Positions 1 through 7,735 of a stretch of 27,060 nucleotides of DNA are shown piece by piece. Position numbers and translations under genes: made by a program. The notes under the pieces were generated by a model. The model searched no databases, was not told the origin of the DNA, and saw only the letters and a list, made by a program, of their open reading frames with translations. This DNA is from Kingella pumchi (lineage in GTDB: Bacteria; Pseudomonadota; Gammaproteobacteria; Burkholderiales; Neisseriaceae). Location: the NCBI RefSeq assembly GCF_022288825.1, contig NZ_JAKOOW010000009.1, positions 85,660 to 112,719 on the forward strand, written 5' to 3'. Numbering within the stretch: position 1 is the first letter of the stretch; each line of letters starts with the position of its first letter.

Positions 1-146
1 TCATGTTTTTCCAGCATCTCGATATAGTTTTGATAATCCTGCTCGGCGGCAAGGTAGTGGCCGACATCGCCGGCGGCGCGGGCGGATTCCATCCGCTCTT
101 GCGCTTCGGCGATTTGGCGGCGGTAAAAATCGGTTTGGCTGCTCAT
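1..146 (-). CDS. Small phage protein of unknown function, 3' end outside the window
   Basis: The visible part encodes 48 residues beginning MSSQTDFYRRQIAEAQERME and running off the left edge without a stop codon. It is rich in Ala, Glu, Gln and Arg and probably forms a helix. Its start codon overlaps the stop of the upstream NlpC/P60-like gene as ATGA at 143-146, so the two are likely translated together. I do not recognise a family. Its position after the tail-fibre genes fits an accessory (moron-type) gene or a small tail protein. It is too short and incomplete for a functional call. Confidence 0.6.
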   Translation of the reverse strand, partial: MSSQTDFYRRQIAEAQERMESARAAGDVGHYLAAEQDYQNYIEMLEKH

Positions 147-625
147 GTTTCGATCTCCGCCTGATTTGTTTGCAGGCTGCCGGAGATGGCCGCCAAATCG
201 TTAGGACTAAAGCGCCACGGCTCGGACAAGCCCAGCACTTGGCCGCACCACTCGCTGCAAAACCATCTGCCGCTGCGCTGGCGGGTTTTAAACACCACGC
301 CCAGCGCGCCGGGCAGGTCGTAGCGCTGCCCCTGCGTTTGGGCAAACACGGCGGCGAGATTGGTTTTCAGGCTGCCTGAAGAATCGGGCAGCTCGATTAA
401 GTCCCATTTGGCTGCCGGCAGCGGCATATATTTGCAGCGCACGCCGCCGTCGCGGATGCTGGACGAGTGGCAGCGGTATTCGTTATCGCCGACAAACTCG
501 ACAATCTCGCAATGGCTGTACTGCCCGCGCGTGAGTTTGCGCGTCAGCCAGTCGCTAAAGCGTGCCGCCCACACTTGGGCGCCGCTGCCGCCGCGGCGGC
601 CTTTGTAGAGTGCAAGGTAAATCAT
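143..625 (-). CDS. Permuted NlpC/P60 (YiiX-like) cysteine peptidase-like phage protein
   Basis: The 160-residue protein has two blocks typical of circularly permuted NlpC/P60 papain-fold enzymes: an early Ser-His block (SHCE, His38) and a late Cys block (WFCSEW, Cys123). In that family His and Cys form the catalytic pair and act on amide or ester bonds of peptidoglycan or lipids. No signal peptide or membrane segment is seen. A good ribosome site (AGGAG, 8 bases before ATG) supports the start. It lies after the fibre-assembly gene and is coupled by ATGA to the next small gene. A DUS inside the frame encodes Gly-Ser-Leu-Lys at residues 84-87. The fold is inferred from motifs; the substrate is unknown. 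Confidence 0.62.
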   Translation of the reverse strand: MIYLALYKGRRGGSGAQVWAARFSDWLTRKLTRGQYSHCEIVEFVGDNEYRCHSSSIRDGGVRCKYMPLPAAKWDLIELPDSSGSLKTNLAAVFAQTQGQRYDLPGALGVVFKTRQRSGRWFCSEWCGQVLGLSEPWRFSPNDLAAISGSLQTNQAEIET

Positions 626-652
626 GGCGTTTACTCCTCTTCAATTTCGTTT

Positions 653-1420
653 TCAGGCTGCCTGAAACTCGGGCGCAGGCTGCGTCCAGCCGCTCGAATA
701 GTCGTAATCGAGCGGTTGGTCGGCTTTAAGCATCGCCGCGTGGTGGCGCTCGGCGTTGGCAAAGTCGGCCTGTTCGGCGGCAATCATCTTGAGCGACAGC
801 TCGTCCAGCAAATCCTGCGTCATCTCGACAAAGCTGTTGTCCATGGTTTTCCACGGCAACGGGCTGGGCAGCTTGGGCAGCGTGCGCAAAAAGGTGTACT
901 GCTGCCGCGCCGAATCGTCGTTGTGGAACCACTTGCCGATGCTTGGGACAAACACACCGGCGCGGGTAGCTTGGTGGCGGCGGGCTTTGATGCGCTCCCA
1001 CACTTCAGCCTGCTGCTCGGTTTTGAGTGCGGCGGCGGCCTGTTTGTCCGCCCGCCACGCTTTGCCGTCCCATACATGGCAGGGCGACGGGCGCGGGGCA
1101 AAGGTCAGGCCGGCGGGCAGCTCGCCGTCGGTTTGCACGGTTTCAGGCTGCCCGTTGTCGGTGCGGTAGGCGGTTTGGCCGCGGTAATCGGGGATGTAGT
1201 GCCATGTTTGGCTGTCCGGCTGCCATTGCGCCGCCTGTCCGGCTTTAGCAGCGGGCGGTTCGGTATCGACGCAGCCGGCGGGGATTAACCAGCTTTCAGG
1301 CTGCATCGGGTCCGGCCAGGCTTGGGTGGTGCTTACAAACAGGCCGGCATCATCGAGCTGGCAGACGGTTTTGGGCTGGGCGCGCTCGCGCCATTGGGCT
1401 AGGGTGTCTTGGTTTTGCAT
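653..1420 (-). CDS. Tail fibre assembly-like protein with DUF4376-type C-terminal region
   Basis: A 255-residue protein directly behind the tail fibre gene, where P2-like phages carry a fibre chaperone (gpG). The N-terminal half is rich in Trp, Pro and Gln, as in fibre-assembly proteins. The C-terminal half (about residues 140-235) has the pattern of DUF4376 proteins: a helix with IKARRHQATRAGV, then a GKWFHNDD turn and a long helical stretch ending in TQDLLDELSLKM. The role would be folding or attachment of the fibre tip. The start is preceded by AAAGGAAACCGCC. The last codons, GAG TTT CAG GCA GCC TGA, are a DUS, so the uptake sequence provides the stop and the C-terminus is -FQAA. Confidence 0.65.
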   Translation of the reverse strand: MQNQDTLAQWRERAQPKTVCQLDDAGLFVSTTQAWPDPMQPESWLIPAGCVDTEPPAAKAGQAAQWQPDSQTWHYIPDYRGQTAYRTDNGQPETVQTDGELPAGLTFAPRPSPCHVWDGKAWRADKQAAAALKTEQQAEVWERIKARRHQATRAGVFVPSIGKWFHNDDSARQQYTFLRTLPKLPSPLPWKTMDNSFVEMTQDLLDELSLKMIAAEQADFANAERHHAAMLKADQPLDYDYSSGWTQPAPEFQAA

Positions 1421-1442
1421 GGCGGTTTCCTTTCAGGCCGCA

Positions 1443-2528
1443 TCAGTACTTTATAATCGGCAGCAGCGCGATATTGCGCGGGCGGGTTTCGGTGCCGCCG
1501 CTGGCGGTGTAGTCGTCCTTGTGATAACCAAAAACGTTATTCCAATCGCTGTCATTGACTAGCGTGACCCTTATCCTTTTGGTATCCGATAAATTTTCAA
1601 ACATGTCGTCGGAATTGCCGGATATCGGCATCGCATGTTTGTGCGAGCGAAACTCGTCCGCCTGCGCCGAGCCAAACGCGCGGCCGCTATCGATGCCGCG
1701 GTTGCCATCCCAGCCGCGCACAAACTCGCCGCGCAAATCGGGCAGCCTGAAATACTGGGCGCCGTCGCTGCTTTGGTTAAACGCCGTGCCGATGGCGGCA
1801 AACAGCGCCGGATAGGCCGTGCGCAACAGGCGCGAGCCATCGGCTACCAGCCAGCCTTCGGGCGGGCGCGTGGCGGCAAACCACATCACCGAGCCGGCGG
1901 CCACGGCCGGCGTTCCACCCTGCACCTGTATCCACGGCGACCAGTCCTCGTTATTCATGCTGGTTTTATGCCGCTCCCAGACATTGGTGCTGTAAGCCTC
2001 GTGCCAATATTGGTGCGCGATACGGCCGTCGGCGCCCGATACCGCCACCAGCTTACCGCCACGGCTGCCCGCGGGCAGGTTGCGCGACTGGCTGGGGCTT
2101 AATACGGCGTAGATGCCGTCGGTTTTGAGCTGGTTTAGGTCGCCGCTGAATGCTTCGACCTTAAAGTTGCCGATGCCGTAGCCGGCGAGCGAGTTGGGCT
2201 TGCCGGTGATGCCGCCCCAATCCAAGCTGATTCCGTCCACCGCTTCCTGCGCGGCGGTGGCTTTGTCGTAGGCGGCTTTGACGGCCTTGCTGGTGGCGGC
2301 GGTGCTTTCGCTGTCGCTGTTGGTGGCGGACGAGAGCCGCACCAGTCCGGCGGTTTGGGTATTGGCGGCCGGCAGGTTTTGCAGCTGGTTTTTCAGATAG
2401 ACGGTGCGGTTGTTGATGCCTTCCAAACATTTGTTGATGGGGGCGCCTTCGCCGCCGATCACGCTGTCGCCCGGTTCAATGCGGCGGCAGTTTTCCGTCC
2501 ATTCGTTTTTGTCGGTGAGATTAGCCAT
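1443..2528 (-). CDS. H: Tail fibre protein (gpH-like) with a tail-collar domain
   Basis: I place the start at MANLTDKNEW, 39 codons inside the longest open frame, because GGAG lies upstream and the start then overlaps the stop of gene I by 8 bases. The product is 361 residues. The N-terminal part (about 1-130) has the Ala/Thr/Ser-rich fibre repeats of P2-type fibres, including AGLVRLSSATNSDSE and SKAVKAAYDKA. The middle carries a short-tail-fibre-like region. Residues about 210-300 match the phage collar domain: GSVMWFAA, PPEGWLVADG and FRLPDLRGEFVRGWD. The C-terminus ends RPRNIALLPIIKY, the usual end of this family. It should form the receptor-binding fibre on the baseplate and set host range. 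Confidence 0.88.
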   Translation of the reverse strand: MANLTDKNEWTENCRRIEPGDSVIGGEGAPINKCLEGINNRTVYLKNQLQNLPAANTQTAGLVRLSSATNSDSESTAATSKAVKAAYDKATAAQEAVDGISLDWGGITGKPNSLAGYGIGNFKVEAFSGDLNQLKTDGIYAVLSPSQSRNLPAGSRGGKLVAVSGADGRIAHQYWHEAYSTNVWERHKTSMNNEDWSPWIQVQGGTPAVAAGSVMWFAATRPPEGWLVADGSRLLRTAYPALFAAIGTAFNQSSDGAQYFRLPDLRGEFVRGWDGNRGIDSGRAFGSAQADEFRSHKHAMPISGNSDDMFENLSDTKRIRVTLVNDSDWNNVFGYHKDDYTASGGTETRPRNIALLPIIKY

Positions 2529-3105
2529 AGGTAAATGCTCCAAAAGTGTGTGTGCCGTCGAAACGGATTTCGCCGTTCCACTTGAGCGGATTGGCGCGGT
2601 AGTCGAGATAAAGCAGTTCACAGCGCTGTGGAGCGCATTCGGCAAGCATGCGGCGGATTTGGACGGCTTGGGCGACGCTGACCACCCGTTTCACAATCAC
2701 GGCGTATTTCGCCCAATCGCCCGCTCCGCCGCCGAAAATGTTTTTGCCGTCGAATTTGGCGGCGCCGTTCCAGCGCAGGCCGGCGGCACGCTCGATAATC
2801 TCCACTTCACCCAGCTGCAAATCCCGAAACAGGCGGCGGATATAGTCCGGCGTGCCTTTGTGCTGATGGCGGCTGACAAAATCGGCAATCAGTTTGCGGC
2901 GGGCATCGACGGTTTCGGCAAACTCCCAGCCTTCCGCTTCGGCGATGCTGTTTTCCCATGCCAGCCACGGCAGCCATTCTTCGCCGCATGCGGCCGGGTC
3001 TTTGGCGCGGATAATGATGCGCCAGTCGATGGCGGCCAGTTCGGCGGCGGTCATTTCGGCCAGCGCGTGCTGCAGGGGACTGTTGACACCGGGCAGGATA
3101 TTCAT
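2521..3105 (-). CDS. I: Tail protein I (baseplate wedge)
   Basis: The 194-residue protein resembles P2 gpI. It has an N-terminal LPGVNSPLQHALAE stretch, the acidic/Trp block EEWLPWLAWENSIAE, and HKGTPDYIRRLFRDL, which are typical of phage tail protein I. The family forms part of the baseplate wedge and links it to the fibre. Its start overlaps the stop of gene J as ATGA (3102-3105), and its end overlaps the start of gene H by 8 bases, so J, I and H look like one translationally coupled block. Confidence 0.88.
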   Translation of the reverse strand: MNILPGVNSPLQHALAEMTAAELAAIDWRIIIRAKDPAACGEEWLPWLAWENSIAEAEGWEFAETVDARRKLIADFVSRHQHKGTPDYIRRLFRDLQLGEVEIIERAAGLRWNGAAKFDGKNIFGGGAGDWAKYAVIVKRVVSVAQAVQIRRMLAECAPQRCELLYLDYRANPLKWNGEIRFDGTHTFGAFTYG

Positions 3106-3995
3106 GGCGTGCTCCGGTCGTTGATGGCAATGACGCGGATAAATTCGCCCGGCGCGCAGACAATGTCTTCGGTGGGGCTATGCAGGGTAACTTTGCGTAC
3201 GCCGACACCGTCGAGCGCGCCGATGATTTTTGATAGGGCAAGGCTGGCTTCCAGCTTGCCGTGGCTGTCGAGCAAATCCTGCAGGTCGGCGCGCTGTTTT
3301 TCGGCCACCGGTTTTTTATCCGGCCCCGCTTCGTATTCGCTGGTGTAGTCGATGGTGATTTCTTTGGCGGCGGCGGCGACGACTTCTACGCTGTCGCACA
3401 ACGGGCGGCGGCTTTCGGCCGATAAGTGCTGCTGTACGGCATCGAGCAGAGCTTGGGCGGGGATGCCGCCGCCGGAATAGCTTTTGATATAGACGCGCAC
3501 GGTGCCGGGCTGCGGGCGGGTCGGGTTGGCATCGGCGACGTCTTCGATATCCAGCGCATGGGCGATATAGGCGCCGCGCGGCCCCGCTGCGGCAAATTTC
3601 TCAGGGTGCATTTGGATGCGGCGGCGGAAATCGGCGTCGCTTTCCAAAATTTCGGGCACGGGCGGCGATGCGAGCGGGTCGGCAGCCTGAATGATTTTGC
3701 GCGCCAAGCCGCGCGATGCGCCGATATGCTCCAAATCCGCCCCTTCGGCCAGCGCGAGAAAACCGGCACGGGTGGCTTCGTTGATGCGTTGTCGCAGCAG
3801 CATTTCGGCATAGGCCTGCTGCTGCAGGTCGATGGTCAACGGCTCGCTTTCCAATTCCAGCGTGGCGGCAACGGCATCGCGGATATGCTCGGGGCAAAGC
3901 GTAATCAGCGCGGTTTTTTTGCGCGCGAAAATCTGCTCAAAGTCGAACACTTCGACGGCATCGGGCGCGGGCAGTTGGGTCAGGTCAATTTCCAT
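3102..3995 (-). CDS. J: Baseplate protein J
   Basis: This is the P2 gpJ family of baseplate assembly proteins, which form the outer wedge. I chose MEIDLTQLPAPDAVE as the start (297 residues), since this opening is typical of gpJ; a start five codons earlier at 4010 is possible. The start overlaps the end of gene W by 11 bases. Recognisable stretches are RDAVAATLELESEPLTI, LRQRINEATRAGFLALA, GADLEHIGA and a central RPQPGTVRVYI segment. The stop overlaps the start of gene I. Confidence 0.88.
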   Translation of the reverse strand: MEIDLTQLPAPDAVEVFDFEQIFARKKTALITLCPEHIRDAVAATLELESEPLTIDLQQQAYAEMLLRQRINEATRAGFLALAEGADLEHIGASRGLARKIIQAADPLASPPVPEILESDADFRRRIQMHPEKFAAAGPRGAYIAHALDIEDVADANPTRPQPGTVRVYIKSYSGGGIPAQALLDAVQQHLSAESRRPLCDSVEVVAAAAKEITIDYTSEYEAGPDKKPVAEKQRADLQDLLDSHGKLEASLALSKIIGALDGVGVRKVTLHSPTEDIVCAPGEFIRVIAINDRSTP

Positions 3996-4317
3996 GCTGG
4001 TCGATTTCAAACTGGTAGGCTTGGCCGTTCAGGCTGCCTGAAAGTCGGATTTTGACGCCGCCTCCCGCCGGGTCGGCCAGGGTTTGGGCGGCGGCAACGG
4101 TAAAGCGCGGCTCCCAGCGGGCAACGGCGGCAATCACGGCAGCATTGCATTGCAAAAGGGTGGCTTCGTTCAGCGGGGCGTCGATTAAAAGCGGCAGCAG
4201 GCTGCCGTACTCTTCGCGCTCGATGCGGGTGCCGATGCGGGTAAACAGGATATTGCGGATGCTTTGGCGCACATGCTCAGCAAGCGGCATCAGGCGGCCG
4301 GTGGCGGCGTCCATCAT
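3985..4317 (-). CDS. W: Baseplate protein W (gp25-like)
   Basis: The 110-residue protein belongs to the GPW/gp25 family of inner baseplate wedge components, homologous to T4 gp25. It shows the family core: a start MMDAATGRLMPLAEHV, then IRNILFTRIGTRIERE EYGS split over residues 22-40, followed by PLLIDAPLNEATL. Two ATG codons lie side by side (4317 and 4314). The first overlaps the stop of gene V as ATGA and has GGGAG upstream, so I used it. Genes V, W, J, I and H are contiguous as in P2. Confidence 0.9.
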   Translation of the reverse strand: MMDAATGRLMPLAEHVRQSIRNILFTRIGTRIEREEYGSLLPLLIDAPLNEATLLQCNAAVIAAVARWEPRFTVAAAQTLADPAGGGVKIRLSGSLNGQAYQFEIDQHGN

Positions 4318-4937
4318 TGCGGCGCTCCCGTGCTGCCGCCGCCCGGCTGTACGCCGCCGTGGGTATGGCTGTGCAGGGTGATGCCGTTGGATTGCAGGCT
4401 GCCGCCGCTGTGGACGATGTCGCCGGTAATGGTGGCGGCGCTGCCGCTGCCGCTGCTGCCGGTCATGCCGGCCTGATAGGTAAGCATGCCCTGCACGGTA
4501 AGCAGGCCGGTTACGGTGGTTTGCGGGCAATCGACGGTTATGCTTTGGGCAGCCTGAATCTCGGCGGTTTTGATGCCGCTGATTTTCAGGCTGCCTTGGG
4601 CGTGGTCGTATTCGAATACGGCGCCGTCGGGCATTTTCATCACGGTTTTGTCGGCACTGGCGTCGGGCTGCGGGTGCTGGGACGATGCCAGGCCGCACAG
4701 CACCAGGCCGTTTGCGGGTTCGCCGCTGGGTGACAGGATGATGCAGTTTTCGCCGGCGGACGGCGGCCGGTGGACGGATACGCCACCGGCGGCGGGGACA
4801 AAATAGGGCAGCCAGTCGCTGGTCAGCTCGCCGCACTGCACGCGCACCAATCCTTGCGCGGGGTCGGTTTGGACGATGTTGCCCTGCTTGATTAGGTTGG
4901 CAATCATGCGGTGGTATTGGGCGGGGTCTTTACTCAT
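4314..4937 (-). CDS. V: Baseplate spike protein V
   Basis: The 207-residue protein matches P2 gpV, the membrane-piercing spike at the centre of the baseplate. The N-terminal part is an OB-like domain (QTDPAQGLVRVQCGELTSDW), followed by the beta-helical stem with GSLKISGIKTAEIQA and repeated short beta segments. The tip carries the HxH signature that holds an iron ion in P2 and phi92 spikes, here LHSHTHGG with His189, His191 and His193. The protein ends in a Gly-rich tail. The spike should therefore be functional. The internal DUS copies at about 4546 and 4587 are read as coding sequence. Confidence 0.92.
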   Translation of the reverse strand: MSKDPAQYHRMIANLIKQGNIVQTDPAQGLVRVQCGELTSDWLPYFVPAAGGVSVHRPPSAGENCIILSPSGEPANGLVLCGLASSQHPQPDASADKTVMKMPDGAVFEYDHAQGSLKISGIKTAEIQAAQSITVDCPQTTVTGLLTVQGMLTYQAGMTGSSGSGSAATITGDIVHSGGSLQSNGITLHSHTHGGVQPGGGSTGAPQ

Positions 4938-5017
4938 GGTTGGCGGGTTCCGTCGGATGCGGGATTATTGCAGGGTGGTTTTCAGGCTGCCAGCGCGGCA
5001 GATGGTGCGGGGATGGT

Positions 5018-5587
5018 TTAGGACTGCTGCTCGAGATGGCTGGCGATCATCTCTTCGATGATGCGCATGTCTTCGGCAGACAGTCCGAGCAGTTGGCGTT
5101 CGGGGCGGCCGCTGAAACCATCCTGGTGGGCGGCGGCAATATAGCCGGTCAGGCCGCCGAAAAAGCCGATGGCGGCTTCGTTGGCGTCGGCGCGCATGCG
5201 CAAAAAGCGAAACTGGTTGAGCTTGCGGAACATCAGCTGGTTGCGCGCGGGTTTCTTGATGCGGTCTTTGCGGGCGGTAAACGGCTTGCGGGTGGTGTAT
5301 TCCCAGCCGATATAGGCACCGCCGATGTTGCGCATGGTTTTAAAGCGGCGGATTTTGCCGTTGTATAAAAACTGCTGGCCTTTGCGCAGGCTGGTCATCG
5401 GTGTGCCGTCCGGCGTTTTGCGGGCGGGATGCGCCGCACCGTCCGGCGTGGTGTTGGCTTTGATGCTCTCTTTGCGGCGTTGGCGCAGGATGCGGCCGAT
5501 GCGGCCGGACAGCTGCCTGCGCGCGTTGGTGTCGAGACGGCGGATCATGCCGTCGATATGGTTCAGGTATTGGGTGAGTGCGTCCAT
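5018..5587 (-). CDS. S: Tail completion / virion morphogenesis protein S
   Basis: The 189-residue basic protein is of the P2 gpS (phage virion morphogenesis) family, which with gpR completes the tail at the head-proximal end. Visible features are an N-terminal helix LTQYLNHIDGMIRRLD, the Arg-rich run ARRQLSGRIGRILRQRRKES, and a conserved C-terminal region with GFFGGLTGYIAAAHQDG and ERQLLGLSAEDM, which is diagnostic. It sits between R and V as in P2. The 80-base gap to gene V carries one uptake sequence. Confidence 0.9.
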   Translation of the reverse strand: MDALTQYLNHIDGMIRRLDTNARRQLSGRIGRILRQRRKESIKANTTPDGAAHPARKTPDGTPMTSLRKGQQFLYNGKIRRFKTMRNIGGAYIGWEYTTRKPFTARKDRIKKPARNQLMFRKLNQFRFLRMRADANEAAIGFFGGLTGYIAAAHQDGFSGRPERQLLGLSAEDMRIIEEMIASHLEQQS

Positions 5588-5615
5588 TCAGTCAGTCCGT
5601 TTCAGGCTGCTTTGT

Positions 5616-6053
5616 TTAGGGGACTTTGTGGCCGAGTACGCGCTGCAGGTCGCTGTGGTCGGCGTTTTTCGGGTGGTCGATGATGATGCGGCCGTCGCTG
5701 CCGGGGATGGCACGGGTACGCTCGGTCAGTTGCAGCTGGATGAGCAGGTCGGCGGCATCGTGGCGCAGGATGTCGGCTTCAAAGGTGTAGCGTCCGTCGG
5801 CATTGGCGCCGGGGTGCAGGATGTCGGCCTGGTGCTTTTGCAGCCAGTTGATGATGACGGCGCGCACTTCGTCCTGGCCGCCGCTGTAGTTTTCGATCAG
5901 GACGCTCAGGGTGTAGGCGGTTTCGTGGCTTAAGGTGCTTTTGTATGCCTGCACGCGGCCGTCGGTAACAAACATCGCCAGTTTTTCGGGGTTGGCGGCG
6001 ATTTCGGGCAGGGCACGTTCGATTTCAGCGCGCAGCGATGCGGGTTTTTCCAT
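5616..6053 (-). CDS. R: Tail completion protein R
   Basis: The 145-residue protein matches P2 gpR: it opens MEKPASLRAEIERALPEI and continues NPEKLAMFVTDGRVQAY, with SYTLSVLIE-type and AVIINWLQKHQADIL segments typical of the family. It acts with gpS in finishing the tail and joining it to the head. Its start lies 29 bases inside the end of the TraR-like gene, so the two overlap in different frames. A DUS lies in the short gap before gene S. Confidence 0.9.
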   Translation of the reverse strand: MEKPASLRAEIERALPEIAANPEKLAMFVTDGRVQAYKSTLSHETAYTLSVLIENYSGGQDEVRAVIINWLQKHQADILHPGANADGRYTFEADILRHDAADLLIQLQLTERTRAIPGSDGRIIIDHPKNADHSDLQRVLGHKVP

Positions 6054-6258
6054 AGCGTTCGATTTCTTCTTGGCATTCTGTGCAGCAGCGGCAGCCGGGG
6101 ACGGCCAGGCGGCGCTCTTCGGGGATGGCTTCGCCGCACTCTTCGCAAAACCATGCGGAGACGATGGATGCGGCGGCGGATTTGGCTGCCTGCGCTTCCA
6201 GCGCGTATCGGCGGTGCAGCTCTTCGATTTCGCAGGCTTGGTCGATTTGGCGGCTCAC
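6025..6258 (-). CDS. TraR/DksA-type C4 zinc-finger protein
   Basis: I place a GTG start at 6256-6258 because it overlaps the stop of the Rz1-like gene as GTGA; the longer open frame upstream is a shadow of that gene. The 77-residue product has the TraR/DksA zinc finger Cys38-x2-Cys41-x17-Cys59-x2-Cys62 (FCEECGEAIPEERR ... CCTEC), after a short coiled-coil helix IEELHRRYALEAQAA. Short phage- and plasmid-encoded TraR proteins bind the secondary channel of RNA polymerase and mimic DksA with ppGpp. Similar genes occur between lysis and tail genes in other P2-like phages. The effect on host or phage transcription here is inferred. Confidence 0.82.
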   Translation of the reverse strand: MSRQIDQACEIEELHRRYALEAQAAKSAAASIVSAWFCEECGEAIPEERRLAVPGCRCCTECQEEIERYGKTRIAAR

Positions 6259-6524
6259 GGGCGGCGGCCTTTCAGGCTGCCTGCATTGTGGCTGTCGATG
6301 CAGTGTTGCAGGGTGTTGCGGGCAATGCGGCATTGCTCGAGCGCGGCAGCGGTGGCGAGATAGGCGTCGGCCAGCTCGCCGTTGGTGCGGATGTCGGCCT
6401 CGGGCGCGCGGCATTCGGGTACGTTGGGACACAGCAGCAGGGCGCTGCGGGCAGCACGGTTTTCAGGCTGCCTTGCGGTGCAGGCGGCCAGCAGTACGGC
6501 GGCAATCAGGGCGTATCGTTTCAT
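6255..6524 (-). CDS. Rz1-like outer-membrane spanin lipoprotein
   Basis: The start is taken at MKRYALIAAV, which overlaps the stop of the Rz-like gene as ATGA (6521-6524). The 89-residue product begins with a lipoprotein signal peptide ending LLAAC, with Cys15 as the lipidated residue. After it come CPNVPECRAPEADIRTNGEL and ALEQCRIARNTLQHCIDSHN, which fit the LysC/Rz1 proteins of P2-like phages. Paired with the Rz-like protein it should span the periplasm and fuse inner and outer membranes in the last step of lysis. Unlike many Rz1 genes it is downstream of Rz and not nested in it. Confidence 0.78.
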   Translation of the reverse strand: MKRYALIAAVLLAACTARQPENRAARSALLLCPNVPECRAPEADIRTNGELADAYLATAAALEQCRIARNTLQHCIDSHNAGSLKGRRP

Positions 6525-6877
6525 TTGACTGCCTTTCTGATGTCTTCTGGCAGGGCTTGGTTGGCCCATTGCGGGTGTTTGCTTTTGGCCTGCGCCAATG
6601 CTTCGCGGCTGGTTTCGGCTTCGTGCCGGGCGGCGGCCAGACGGCGCACCAGCTCTTGATTGGTTTCAAAGTAGGCGGCGGCGCGCTGCTCGGCGGCGGC
6701 CAACTCGGCTTGTGTGCTGTGCAGCTCGCTTTGGCTTTGTACCAGTCTGTCTTCGGCGGTACGGCGTGCCTGTGCCTGATGGCAGGCGGTGGCAATCAGG
6801 GCAACGGCCAGCAGCAGGGCGGCGGCGATGGCGGTTTGCGCCGGTCGAGCGCTTAGGATTTTGATCAGCGGATACAT
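6521..6877 (-). CDS. Rz-like inner-membrane spanin (LysB-like)
   Basis: The 118-residue protein has one N-terminal membrane segment (about residues 14-32), then a long Gln/Glu/Ala-rich coiled coil (AEDRLVQSQSELHSTQAEL onwards), and the conserved end HPQWANQALPEDIRKAV, typical of LysB/Rz proteins. It should be anchored in the inner membrane and pair with the Rz1-like lipoprotein encoded next. A Cys at residue 32 in ATAC resembles a lipobox, but the preceding segment is better read as a signal anchor. It follows the muramidase gene by 11 bases. Confidence 0.8.
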   Translation of the reverse strand: MYPLIKILSARPAQTAIAAALLLAVALIATACHQAQARRTAEDRLVQSQSELHSTQAELAAAEQRAAAYFETNQELVRRLAAARHEAETSREALAQAKSKHPQWANQALPEDIRKAVK

Positions 6878-6888
6878 GATGCGTCCTT

Positions 6889-7698
6889 TCAGGCTGCCTT
6901 ATCCGCCAGCTCCTGATAGCGGCGGTAGGCGTTGGCAAGCTTGGCGTCGTAGTTGTTTTTTTGGTAGGCGGGGCCGTTGTAGCGTTTGGCAAAGGCTGCC
7001 CAATCGTGCTTTTTCAGGGCGGCGTGCATGGCTTTATCGGCTTTGACAAAGCGGGCAAATGCAGTCAGCTGCTGCCCTTCGCTTTCTTTCATGGCATCGA
7101 CAAAGGCATGGATGCTGTCAAAACCGGCCTGCTTGTAGTTAAAGCCCATGATTTGGAACAATCCCCATGATGCGGCTTCCATTGCGGTTTCGTGGTGGTA
7201 CATCATGGCGCGGGCAAGGCGTGGATATTCGGCGGCGCCGCCTTTGTATCCGCCTGGGGTGGTTTGGCAGATGTGCGGCGCTTCGCGGCAGGCTTTCTCA
7301 TAGGCGGCGCTGTCGCGCTCTTTGAGCAGGCGGGCGAAGATGTGGCGCTCGAACAGGATTTTGACGCGCTGCTGCGGCTCTTTGAGATGGCCCGCGCCTG
7401 CGCTTTCCACTTGGATAACGGCTTTGACCGCTGCCGGTTCGACTTCGAGCAGCGCGGCGGCTTCGGCAATGTCTGCTTCGGTGAGCGATTTGGTCGGACG
7501 GCCGGCCAAAGCGGCGCGGGTGGCATCGCCGCAGCGGCCGTCTGCCATCAGGCCGTTGGCGGCCTGAAACCGGATCAGTGCCTGTTCGGTGGCTTCGCCG
7601 AAGATGCCGTCTTCGGCGATGTTTGCGCCGTGGCGGTTCAGTACGCTTTGCAGTTCGGCAACTTCGGCGCCGCGTGCGCCGTATTTGATAATGTGCAT
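6889..7698 (-). CDS. N-acetylmuramidase endolysin (peptidoglycan-binding domain plus DUF3380)
   Basis: Start at MHIIKYGARGAEV, supported by AAGGA ten bases upstream; the frame continues further up but without coding character. The 269-residue enzyme has an N-terminal peptidoglycan-binding domain (about 5-65: VAELQSVLNRHG, DGIFGEATEQALIRFQ) and a C-terminal muramidase domain of the DUF3380 type (about 80-265). The likely catalytic acid is Glu98 in AVIQVESAG, and the family blocks ILFERHIF, EAASWGLFQIMGFNY and RYNGPAYQKNNYD are present. It would cut the glycan strands at lysis, replacing the different lysozyme (gpK) of P2. There is no secretion signal, so it needs a holin. A DUS forms the stop codon, leaving a -DKAA end. 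Confidence 0.88.
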   Translation of the reverse strand: MHIIKYGARGAEVAELQSVLNRHGANIAEDGIFGEATEQALIRFQAANGLMADGRCGDATRAALAGRPTKSLTEADIAEAAALLEVEPAAVKAVIQVESAGAGHLKEPQQRVKILFERHIFARLLKERDSAAYEKACREAPHICQTTPGGYKGGAAEYPRLARAMMYHHETAMEAASWGLFQIMGFNYKQAGFDSIHAFVDAMKESEGQQLTAFARFVKADKAMHAALKKHDWAAFAKRYNGPAYQKNNYDAKLANAYRRYQELADKAA

Positions 7699-7735
7699 GG
7701 TGTTTTCCTTGTTTGTGGGCAGCCTGAAAAACCTT

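Noticed and set aside
6782..6784. Cys32 of the Rz-like protein read as a lipobox
   Set aside because: The preceding segment is long and followed by a coiled coil typical of an inner-membrane Rz anchor; the true lipoprotein is the next gene.
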